Shown piece after piece: positions 42,212-50,900 of a stretch of 59,827 nt of DNA. Position numbers and translations under genes: made by a program. Under the pieces are notes generated by a model. That model had not been told where the DNA came from. It saw nothing but the letters and a program-made list of their open reading frames with translations, and searched no databases. Origin of the DNA: Planctomycetota bacterium (GTDB taxonomy: Bacteria; Planctomycetota; UBA1135; GCA-002686595); contig VGZD01000007.1 in the NCBI GenBank assembly GCA_016872715.1, positions 1 to 59,827 on the forward strand. The letters are read 5' to 3'. Each line of letters begins with the position of its first letter. The first letter of the stretch is position 1.

Positions 42212-44382
42212 AGCCGCTCCTGTGGGTGTTCCGCGAGCCACGCTTCGCACAGCAGCTCGGCCGTCGCCGGTGCGCGCCGGATGTGCAGCGCGAGCGCGTC
42301 CTCGATCGCCGAGAGCACGGCGCTCGCCCCGCCGTTCATCGGCATCTCGCCCACGCCCTTCGCGCCGAAGGGCCCGCGCGAGAACGGCACCGGCACGAGC
42401 TCGGTGCGAAACTCCGGCGCGTCGAGGGTGGTCGGGATGACGCAGGTGGCCATGCGATCTTGCAAGCAGCGGCCGTCGCGCGACGTCACGACCTCGAGGT
42501 GCGCGAATCCGACGGCCTGCAGCGAGCCGCCCTCGAACTGACCGATCACCAACTGCGGCTGAATCGGCGTGCCGCAGTCGAGCGCGCTCGAAAAGCGCGT
42601 CACGCGCACCTCGAAGGTGTCGAGGTCGACCTCGACCTCCGCCACGTCGGCCGCCCAGCCGTAGGCCGGGTACGCGTCGCCTCGGTACGTCTCCTCGTTC
42701 CACTCCAGCGTCGGCGGCGGCTCGTAGCGCTGCTCCACGCGCCCGTCGCCGCCCTGCGCGAGGAAAGCCCGAGCGCGCGTGCGGAACTCGCCTGGGCCGA
42801 TGCGTTCGCGCAACTCGCCGCAGGCGCGAGCGAGCACGCCTCCGACCACCATGCAGGTGCGCGATGCGACGGTCGGCCCCGAGTTGGGCACCGCGTGCGT
42901 GTCGGGCCGCGCGATCGCCACGTCGTCCTGCTCGCAGCCGAGCGCCTCGGCCGCGATCGCTTGGAACAGCGTCTGTGTGCCCTGCCCGAACTCCGTCGAC
43001 GCGGCGCGGACGAGCACGCGCCCGTCCGACTCGAGCTCGAGCGCGACCTTGCCCTGCAGCAGCGTCTCCCCCGCGCCGGTGAAGCCCGCGCCGTGGAAGA
43101 AAAACGAGAGCCCGACGCCGCGCCGCACGCGCCCCTCGCGCGGGGCGCGCCACGCGTGTCGATCGAAGCCCGTGAGCGCGGCGATGCGCTCCATCACGGC
43201 CTGCGAGCCGACGCTCTCGCGCAAGACCTGCCCGGTCGCCGTGGTGTCGCCCTCGCGCAGCAGGTTGCGCCGCCGCAGCTCGAACGGGTGGATCCCGAGC
43301 TCGTGCGCGATGCGGTCCATGTGCCGCTCGATCGCGAAGCAGGTCTGCGGCGCGCCGAAACCGCGAAACGCGCCGTAGGGCACGTGATTGGTCGCCACCG
43401 CGCGTCCCGCGATGCGCACGTGGTCGCAGCGATAGGGTCCGGTCGCATGGATGCAGCCGCGCGAGAGCACCACGGGCGAGAGCGTCGTGTACGCGCCGCC
43501 GTCGAGCAGCACGTCGATCTCCATCGCGAGCAATCGTCCGTCGCGATCGACCGCCGTGCGATGGCGCACGCGCGAGGGATGGCGCTTGGGCGTCGCCACC
43601 AAGTCCTCGTGCCGGTCGTAGATCATGCTCACGGGGCGCCCCGTGCGCAGCGCGAGCAAGGCCGCGTGGCAGGCGAGCACGCACGGGTAGTCTTCCTTGC
43701 CACCGAAGCCTCCGCCGGTGGCGTCCTGCACGACGCGCACGCGCTCGGGCGGCAGCGCGAAGGCGCGGCAAAGCGCCTTCTGCACGTAGTACGGACACTG
43801 CATCGAACCGCGCACGACGAGCGTGCCATCCGCATCCATCGGATAGGCGACGACACCCTGCGGCTCGATGTACATCTGCTCCTGCGAGCCGGTCTCGTAC
43901 TCGCCTTCGATCACGCGCTCCGCCTGCGCGAGCACGCGCGGGGCATCGCCCTTCTCGATCGTGAGGCGCTTGAACACTCGCTGCGACTCGCGTGGGTCGA
44001 AGATCGGCGCGAGCGGGACGATGCGCGGAGCGATCGCCGCGAGCGCCGCGCGCAGAGTGGCCTCGTCGGGTGCCGCCACGAGCGCCAGCGCCTCGCCCAC
44101 GTGCTCGACCGCGCGCGAGGCGAGCAGCGGCAGGTCGTCCGCGAGCATCGCGACCACGTTGGCGCCCGGCACGTCACCGGGACCGACCACGACGCAGCGC
44201 GAAAAATCGAAGCGCGGGTCGAAGTCGAACCCCTCGAGCACGCCGCGAGCGACGGGGGAACGAACGGTGCCGCCCAACCACGCGCCCGCGACGTTCGTAT
44301 CGGCCACATAGCGCGCACGGCCCGCCACCTTGTCCGGGCCATCGGGACGCGCGAGCCGGGCTCCGACGAATCGCCTGCTCAT
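42208..44382 (-). CDS. Molybdopterin-binding large subunit, xanthine-dehydrogenase family
   Basis: A 724-residue Mo-cofactor subunit (aldehyde oxidase/xanthine dehydrogenase family). Motifs include 'VQDATGGGFGGKEDYP', 'VPYGAFRGFGAPQ' and the catalytic Glu in 'GAKGVGEMPMNG' near the C-terminus. The 'A-F-R-G-F-G-x-P-Q' loop is that of purine/aldehyde hydroxylases; the CO dehydrogenase Cys loop (S-R-C-S-F-R type) is absent. The substrate is probably a purine or N-heterocycle. ATG at 44382 is chosen at 'MSRRFVGARL'. No XdhC-type sulfurtransferase/chaperone gene is nearby. It is the first gene of the four-gene set ending in the YdcZ-like gene. Confidence 0.92.
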   Translation of the reverse strand: MSRRFVGARLARPDGPDKVAGRARYVADTNVAGAWLGGTVRSPVARGVLEGFDFDPRFDFSRCVVVGPGDVPGANVVAMLADDLPLLASRAVEHVGEALALVAAPDEATLRAALAAIAPRIVPLAPIFDPRESQRVFKRLTIEKGDAPRVLAQAERVIEGEYETGSQEQMYIEPQGVVAYPMDADGTLVVRGSMQCPYYVQKALCRAFALPPERVRVVQDATGGGFGGKEDYPCVLACHAALLALRTGRPVSMIYDRHEDLVATPKRHPSRVRHRTAVDRDGRLLAMEIDVLLDGGAYTTLSPVVLSRGCIHATGPYRCDHVRIAGRAVATNHVPYGAFRGFGAPQTCFAIERHMDRIAHELGIHPFELRRRNLLREGDTTATGQVLRESVGSQAVMERIAALTGFDRHAWRAPREGRVRRGVGLSFFFHGAGFTGAGETLLQGKVALELESDGRVLVRAASTEFGQGTQTLFQAIAAEALGCEQDDVAIARPDTHAVPNSGPTVASRTCMVVGGVLARACGELRERIGPGEFRTRARAFLAQGGDGRVEQRYEPPPTLEWNEETYRGDAYPAYGWAADVAEVEVDLDTFEVRVTRFSSALDCGTPIQPQLVIGQFEGGSLQAVGFAHLEVVTSRDGRCLQDRMATCVIPTTLDAPEFRTELVPVPFSRGPFGAKGVGEMPMNGGASAVLSAIEDALALHIRRAPATAELLCEAWLAEHPQERL

Positions 44383-44414
44383 CGCCCGCACGATCCCGCG
44401 GCGCGCCGTGCGTT

Positions 44415-44480
44415 GCAAGCTCCCAGCACCTTGCGATCTCCCAGCACCTTGCGATCTCCCAGCACCTTGCGAGCTCCCAT
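44415..44480. repeat. 18-bp tandem repeat between divergent genes
   Basis: Three near-perfect copies of an 18-bp unit (44415-44432, 44433-44450, 44451-44468; copy 1 differs at two bases) and a partial fourth. The unit core is CTCCCAGCACCTTGCGA. It sits in the 146-nt gap between the start of the large-subunit gene and the start of a small lipoprotein gene, where promoters of both should lie. It may be an operator array or slippage product. Confidence 0.85.
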
Positions 44481-44528
44481 CGCGCAGCCGCGCCCGTCGC
44501 GCTATCGTCGCCCGCGGAGCCCCACGCC

Positions 44529-44870
44529 ATGCATCGCCGCGCCGCCTCGTGTCTGCTGTGCCTCGCCGCCGCGTTCGCAGCCTGCCGCGCGAGCGACCTC
44601 TCCACCAAGAACATCGTCATCGGCACCACCACCCTCGACCAGATCGAGCAGGGCTGCGGCCGCCGCTTCGTGGTCGCCCTGCTCGGCGAGCCGATGCAGA
44701 AGATCGAGCTCGGCAACGACCGCGAGCTGTGGATGTGGGGCTACCGCGAGAAGGACAGCGCGGGCGGGGCCAGCGTCCTGATCATCGACAACCAGCCGCG
44801 CACCGAGGATTCCCACGCCGCCTACGTGGAGTTCGACGACGGGCGCGTCGTGCGCGCCTGGCGCGACTGA
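44529..44870 (+). CDS. Small lipoprotein, BamE/SmpA-like
   Basis: A 113-residue protein with a lipoprotein-type signal ending at Cys19 ('LAAAFAAC'). The mature part has an alpha-helix start with 'TLDQIEQGCGRRFVVALLGEPMQKIELGN', then beta strands including 'ELWMWGYREKD' and 'AYVEFDDGRVVRAW'. That helix-then-strands order, and the 'lGePxxxxxxxxxxWxY' spacing, resemble the SmpA/OmlA (BamE) fold. A role in outer-membrane assembly is possible but the link is weak. It is divergent from the molybdoenzyme genes and 74 nt before the next gene. Confidence 0.6.
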   Translation: MHRRAASCLLCLAAAFAACRASDLSTKNIVIGTTTLDQIEQGCGRRFVVALLGEPMQKIELGNDRELWMWGYREKDSAGGASVLIIDNQPRTEDSHAAYVEFDDGRVVRAWRD

Positions 44871-44944
44871 GCGCGGATTTCGCGCTGCCGACGGCGGATT
44901 GGAGCGGGAATCGAGCCGCGAGAGAGCCTAGAACTCCGCTGACG

Positions 44945-45817
44945 ATGGCCCTCGCGCTGTTGCTCCTCACGCTCGCGCTGCCGCTGGCCCTCGCTTGGGG
45001 CCCGGGCAACCACTTGGAGTTCGAGCACCGCGTCTTCCGCCAGCGCGAACGGCTGCGCCCGAGCGTGCGACGTCTCGTCACCGCCCATCGCGACGCGTGG
45101 GCCTACGGCCACATCGCCGCCGACATCATCAACCTGAAGGCCGCCGGCGGACCCTACAGCCACTGCCACCGCTGGGGCATCGTGGCCGAGATGCGCGCGC
45201 TCGCCTCCAGCGACTTCGAGCGCGCCTTCACCTGCGGCTACCTCGCCCACCTCGCCGCCGACACGATCGCGCACAACCACTTCGTGCCCTACCACCTCGC
45301 GCGCTTCGCCCGCACGCAGGGACTGGGCCACCTCTACTGGGAGCTGAGCGCCGACCGCTTCGTGCCCGACGAGCGCTGGGACGTCGTCGCGCGCCTCAAG
45401 CGCATCGAGGGACTCTCACAGCTCGACGAGTTGGTGAACGCCACCGTTCCGCGCAAGGCGCTCTCGATGGGCACCAACAAGCTGATCTTCAACCACCTCT
45501 TGCTCGTGTCCGAGCGCAGCGCCTGGCGCACGGGCGTCGAGCGCCTCCATCCGCGCGGCACGATCGAGCTCAAGCGCGGTTTTCTCGACCGTTTCCGCGC
45601 TGCCGCGATCGAGCGCATTTTCCTCGCCCTTTCGGACGACGGCGTCGAGCGCATCGCGCACGTCGACGCCAACGGCAAGCTCGCACAGCGCCTTGCGCTG
45701 GCGCTGCGCACGTCGCTGGTGCACAAGGTGCTGCCGCGCAGCATGGGCACCGATGCGTCGGCCGCGCTCGCCGCCCGCTTCCTGATCGGCATGCAGTCGC
45801 CGCCCCCGCGCGCCTAG
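44945..45817 (+). CDS. Exported zinc-dependent phospholipase C-like protein
   Basis: A 290-residue protein of the Zn_dep_PLPC family. A signal peptide (about 1-17) is followed by 'WGPGNHLEFEH'; cleavage after Ala17 would leave Trp18 as the mature N-terminus, as in bacillary phospholipase C where the N-terminal Trp ligates zinc. Further ligands are 'AWAYGHIAADII', 'SHCHRW' and 'GYLAHLAADTIAHNHF'. It should hydrolyse phospholipids or related phosphodiesters outside the cytoplasm. The C-terminal third is helical without known domain. It converges on the acidic-repeat lipoprotein gene. Confidence 0.85.
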   Translation: MALALLLLTLALPLALAWGPGNHLEFEHRVFRQRERLRPSVRRLVTAHRDAWAYGHIAADIINLKAAGGPYSHCHRWGIVAEMRALASSDFERAFTCGYLAHLAADTIAHNHFVPYHLARFARTQGLGHLYWELSADRFVPDERWDVVARLKRIEGLSQLDELVNATVPRKALSMGTNKLIFNHLLLVSERSAWRTGVERLHPRGTIELKRGFLDRFRAAAIERIFLALSDDGVERIAHVDANGKLAQRLALALRTSLVHKVLPRSMGTDASAALAARFLIGMQSPPPRA

Positions 45818-45858
45818 GTCGAGTGCCCAAGCCGCGCGCAAGCTCGCGCGCGCCGCGC

Positions 45859-47808
45859 TCAGGGCCCGACGCGCATCCAGCGCACGACGAAATCGTTCTT
45901 GTCGCCGTCGCCGTTCAAATCGACGCGCGCCGCGGACTCCTCGGCGAGGAACGCCGCGGCCACGTTGGCGGAGTCGGCCACGACCACCGGCCCGGGCACA
46001 TCGGACGACGGCGACAGGTAGTAGCTGTCAGCGAGCGTCGAAACCGTGGTGCGGAACAGCACGCGATCGAGCTTGTCGCCGTCCCCATTCCAGTCGAAGT
46101 TGTCGGCTGCCTCGTCGACGCGGTAGTAGGCGATGTTGTTCGAGATCACCAGGCCCACGTTGTCGGCGTCGACCGCCACGGCGGGCCCTGGAAAATCGAA
46201 GTCGTTCGCGTCGGTCGGATCGAAGCGCGAGAACGTGGGCACGCTGTCCAGCGTGTCGTTGTCGCGTCCGTTGATCGGCGCGCCGAACACGCTCTCCTGA
46301 AATCCGACTCCGACCCGCGCTCGATCCTCGAGCTCGCCCATCCAGCTCGAGCCGCCGCACTGGAACCCCGGCGCGGGCGAGTGATCCGAAATCCACTGCG
46401 CGGAATTGCCATCCGCGGGATCGAGCCACGCGACCAACTCCTCGACGTTATTCGCCGGGTTGGAGACTTCGCCGTCCCACGAGCGACCGTCGGCGGCCTC
46501 GTCGATCACCACGATCCAGCGCCCGTTGAAGTCCGTGGCGCCCTCGGTGCCGCCCGGCACGTCCGCGAGCGCGACCAGTCCGGTCGCGGCGGTGAACACG
46601 CCCGAAGATCCAAGCTGCGCCTCGACCTTGAGCCAGCGCAGGACGTCGTCGCCCGTGTCCCCGTCGTTGTTCAGGCCGACCGTCGCGCAGTTGCCGTCGT
46701 CCGACTCCGGCACGATCGACGCCACGAAGGCCGCCGTGCCGTTCGAGGCGACCAGCACGCGCTCCTCGCCCGCGAGCGCCGTGTTCACCGGCTGCGTCGT
46801 GCCCGCGAGGAACGAGCTCAGCCACACGTAGTGCAGCACCTCGTCCGTCGCATCCGTGTCGTTCGAGGTGCAGTGCGCGGGGCGCCAGTTCGCGAACGCG
46901 CCGGCGTAATTGTTCAGCGATGTCGAGCCCTGAGACGCCTCGTCGACGAGGAACGCCACGATGGTCTCTCCGCCGATCCCGGGCGCCGCCCGCAGCGGCG
47001 AGTCGTGGTCGGCCATCGCCTTGAGTGTCGACTTGATCTTGGGCGTGCCGAGCGCGGCGTTGGCGAGCGCGAGCACGTGGTCGTCGAGCATGTCCGTGTC
47101 CGCGTTGAGGTCGCGCCCCTCGTCGCTCTCGTCGAGCCCGACGAACAGCACATTGCCATCGCTGCCGAGGAGTTCCGGTGCGGCGAGCATCGTGAACGCA
47201 TCATCGTGCAGCACACGCACGGGCAGGTTCGGCGCACCGCCGGTGAGCGTGATGACCGAGATGCCCGTCTCCCCCGCCGCGAGCGGCGTGGCGCCAGCCG
47301 CCGCGCAGTAGAAGAGCTTCTCGTTGTCGGTCGCGACCATCGCCGGACCGTGCGCGGTGCGCCGCAGCTCGGCCACGAAGCTGACCCCGCCCGGCGACGG
47401 CGAGCCACTCGCCACTCTCATCAGCACCAGATCGAGAGCATCGCTGTCGGCGTTGTAGTCCGAGCTGTCCTCGACTTCGTCGACGACGAGGTACAGGTTG
47501 TTGCCGGCGAAGGCGAGTTCGCGCGCCGCGACGTCGAGCCGCACTTCGCTGCCGTTGACCATGTCCACGATCACGGCGATGCGATCGAGCCTGTCGCCGT
47601 CGCCGTTCATGTCGGTTCCGCCCGCGCCCGTGGTCAGCTCGTCGGCGAGGAACGCGAGCTGTCGCTCGCGCACGCGGATCGGAGTCGTGGCCCCGCACGC
47701 GACGCTCGCGGAGCTCGGCTTGAAGAGCAGCGGCAGGTCGGCCTGCTCGATGCAGGCGGAGAGGGCGAACGGCAGGACGAGAACGAGCGTGCGAGCGAAG
47801 TGCTTCAT
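45859..47808 (-). CDS. Lipoprotein with repeated Asp-rich calcium-loop-like motifs
   Basis: A 649-residue lipoprotein (lipobox 'LSAC', Cys19). It contains at least six segments of the form D-x-N-x-D-x-D-x-x-D followed by a hydrophobic strand: 'DMNGDGDRLDR', 'DYNADSDALDL', 'DLNADTDMLDD', 'LNNDGDTGDDV', 'DWNGDGDKLDR' and 'DLNGDGDKNDF'. These resemble EF-hand/dockerin calcium loops but are set between beta strands, suggesting a beta-propeller-like repeat with a calcium site per blade. I know no named family with certainty. No catalytic motif is seen. A strong hairpin lies 18 nt upstream of its start. Confidence 0.75.
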   Translation of the reverse strand: MKHFARTLVLVLPFALSACIEQADLPLLFKPSSASVACGATTPIRVRERQLAFLADELTTGAGGTDMNGDGDRLDRIAVIVDMVNGSEVRLDVAARELAFAGNNLYLVVDEVEDSSDYNADSDALDLVLMRVASGSPSPGGVSFVAELRRTAHGPAMVATDNEKLFYCAAAGATPLAAGETGISVITLTGGAPNLPVRVLHDDAFTMLAAPELLGSDGNVLFVGLDESDEGRDLNADTDMLDDHVLALANAALGTPKIKSTLKAMADHDSPLRAAPGIGGETIVAFLVDEASQGSTSLNNYAGAFANWRPAHCTSNDTDATDEVLHYVWLSSFLAGTTQPVNTALAGEERVLVASNGTAAFVASIVPESDDGNCATVGLNNDGDTGDDVLRWLKVEAQLGSSGVFTAATGLVALADVPGGTEGATDFNGRWIVVIDEAADGRSWDGEVSNPANNVEELVAWLDPADGNSAQWISDHSPAPGFQCGGSSWMGELEDRARVGVGFQESVFGAPINGRDNDTLDSVPTFSRFDPTDANDFDFPGPAVAVDADNVGLVISNNIAYYRVDEAADNFDWNGDGDKLDRVLFRTTVSTLADSYYLSPSSDVPGPVVVADSANVAAAFLAEESAARVDLNGDGDKNDFVVRWMRVGP

Positions 47809-47826
47809 GCGTGTGAGATGCGCCGA

Positions 47827-47857
47827 GGGGCGGCGGGGACTCTAGCCCCGCCGCCCC
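47827..47857 (-). terminator. Strong 12-bp hairpin between subtilase and lipoprotein genes
   Basis: A perfect 12-bp stem of G and C (47827-47838 with 47846-47857) and a 7-nt loop. It is 51 nt past the subtilase stop and 18 nt before the next gene's start on the same strand. It could end the subtilase transcript or form a leader hairpin for the lipoprotein gene. No U-tract follows. Confidence 0.5.
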
Positions 47858-47908
47858 CTTCGTGCTACCGCACGCGGCGCGATCCGCCCTCGCCCGCGCT
47901 GTCCTAGC

Positions 47909-50900
47909 CTACTGGCAGACCGTGAAGGTCACGGCGTTGGACAGACCCGTGGTGCTCGCACTCGCGGGATCGCGCATCCACCACTGGGCGTACACGGTGT
48001 CGCCCGGGCTGAGCCCGACCGAGTTCATGTAGGCCGTGGTGAACCCGAAGGAGTAGCTGCCCGTGCACGAGTTGCCCAGCGCGTTGCCGCCGGAGTTGAC
48101 GGCCACCGTGCGCACGGTGGGATTGCCGACGCACTTGAAGCCGCCTTGGAAGGGCGTCGTGCTCAAAGTAGCGCCCCAGAACAGCAGTCCCGACTTCTGG
48201 TTGAGCACGTTCGTGCAGGTCACCGTGAACGTGCCCGCGCTCCTGGAGGGCTGCGCCGCGTTCGTGCCGATCGCCGGTACGCATCCGAGCGAGTTCGTCT
48301 TCGCCGTGCAGTACGTCACGACCGAGGTCGCATTGACGAGCAGCGGACCCAAGGTGCGCGTCGGGCCACGGTTGCCAGCTCCATCGACCGCTCGCAGGTG
48401 GAAGTAGCGTGGCGTCGACGACGACGGCAGCACGAAGACCGTGCCGGTAGCGCCCGCGCCCAAAGCCGTGCCGATCACGGGATCCCACGCCGGCAGCGTG
48501 TTGATCACGTACAGGTAGCTCGCGAGGCCCGACGCGGAGTCCGTGGACGCGGCCCAGTTGACCCCCACGCTCGTGTTGCACGACTGCACGCCCATGGAAT
48601 GCGTCGACGAGGAAATCACGCCCGGCTGCGTCGGCGGCGTGACGTCGACGCGGAAGGGACCGTAGTTCGCCGCCGTGGTGCCCCAGTTGCCCGAGTTGTC
48701 GACGGCCTTGATCCCCCAGTACCACGTGCCATCGGGAATCGGACGCGTGAAGGTCGTGACGTTCTCCATGTCCTTGACGCTGAAGATGCCCGCGGCCGCG
48801 ATGGGCGAGATGCTATAGGTTTCGCCATAGCCGTCGATGCCCGAGAGGTTGTCGGTGGCCTCCGTCCAGTTGAAGACCGGGTTTGAGTTGCTCACCCACG
48901 TGTTGAGCGGGTGCGTCGGCGAAGTGAGGTTCGATGGAGCGCTCGGAACCGTGCCGTCGACGTAGATGGTGATGAAGGTGGACGGGTCGATCCAGTTGTC
49001 CGAGCGCGCACTCGCGGACCACGTCTTGATGCCCTCGCTCGCCCAGCGCGTGACCCACGTCACGGTCTCGGACTCGCCGGGGATCAGGTCTCCGAGGTTC
49101 ACATCGCGCCCGAGGTGCTGGTTGCCCATCAAGTCGGCCACCACGCCGTCATCGAGCGTGACGCTCGAAGACTGCAGCACGTCGCCGATCGAAGTCGAGT
49201 CCACGAAGACGGCCGATGCCACCGAGCCCGCCGCCGGATTGGTGGCAGTGGCTGTGACCGTCACGTTCTCGTTCGGCTGGACGTAGTCGTCCCCGGGGCC
49301 CGCGGCCACGGCGAGCGCGCCAGCGGGCGTCGTGTCGCCGTAGAGCACTTGCACCGCGACGCCGGCGTAGATCCTGCTCGTAGCCGACTGATTGAAGAGC
49401 TTCCAGCGCCAAGTGCCCGCGGCCGGGTTGTTGAGGATGCGGATCTCGCAGTTGTCGATCCCCGACTGCTGCGCGAAGTAATCGCCGGTGTTGTTGTTCA
49501 CCGTGTCGACCGGCGGCGCATCGATGTACAAATCGTAGTCGTTCACCAGCGCCCGCGCCGCGCCCGCGGAAGCCGCGCCCTCGCTGTAGAACAAGCAGAC
49601 CACGAGCCTCGTCGCGCCCGCGTTCACGGTGAAGTCCGCGTTGGTCGCCAAGTTGGTCAGGCTGTAGACCCACGAGCTCGAGGAGAGGTTCGTGTTGGAG
49701 CCGTGGGCTCGCCACGCTTGCACTCGGCCCGCGCCGTAGTTGTCGAGATGCGAGTCAGTCGGCGCCGTGAGGGTGACATTGTCCTTCGTCGTTGCGGACG
49801 CCATCAGCAGCGACGCCACGCCCTCCGGCCAGTTGCCCATCCACGTGTGGTGGTCGATGATCTGCGCCGCGACGCCCGTGGCGTGCGGCGTCGCCATCGA
49901 CGTACCCGACTTGTTCGAGTAGCCGTTGGCAGTCGCAGCATTGACGGAGCTGATCCAACGCCCGGGTGCGGTCAAGTTGGGCTTCCAGCGTCCATCTCCC
50001 GCCGGACCCGTGCTCGAGGCGCTCCACAGCGTGCCCGGGTCCCCGATCGCGTCGCTATAGTCGAGCACGTTGCCGATCGTGAGCGCGTTCTTGGCGCTCG
50101 ACTGCACCATCAGCGAGCCCGCCGCGTTGTTGCCGTTGTTGCCAGCCGCCCACACATGCAACTGCCACTGGTTGTGGACCTGGTCGTCGATCGTGCGGCA
50201 GTCCGCCTCGCTGCCGATCCACCCCCCGTTGCCGCCGCCCCACGAGTGGTTGCACACGTGCGGCTTGCGCGTGACGTTCGTGCCGTCGTTGACCGGGCTG
50301 GTGAAGTTCGCCATCACGGTCGGAAGCGAAACCGCGCCCGTGCCCGACGCATCGAAGATGCGGTTGGTGTAGAAGCGACTGGTGCCCCCCCACGAAGCGA
50401 GCCCCGGCGCATTGCCGGTCTTCTGAGCGTTGCCCACGCCGCGACCGAGGATCGTGCCCGCGACGTGCGAGCCATGGGTGTTCTCGTCGTTCCACGGGCC
50501 CGTGGTCGCGGTGAGGTCCCAGCCCGCGACCCAAACGTTGAGGTCGGAGTGCGCCGTCTCGAGCCCAGAGTCGGCGAAACCGGCGATCACGGTGTCGCTG
50601 AAGCCGCCGTCGTACGTCGCACGCATGCGATCGCTCGAGATCATCGGCTGCGATTCTTCGTGCGGCTCCACAGCGCTCTGCGTGCTCGAGGGCAGGTCCG
50701 GCTCGACGAACTGCACGAAGTCGCTCGCGAGCAGCGCCTCGAGCGCGGCCTTGGGCATGTGCGCGCGGAAGGCGCGGATGGTGTCGCTGTACTCGTACAC
50801 GTCGAGGCCGAGCTCGACGAGTCGCTTCTCCTGCCAGCCGCGCGACATCCACTTCACCGCCGGCGCGACGCCCGGCAGCGTGCGCTCGGTCCCGTCCGGA

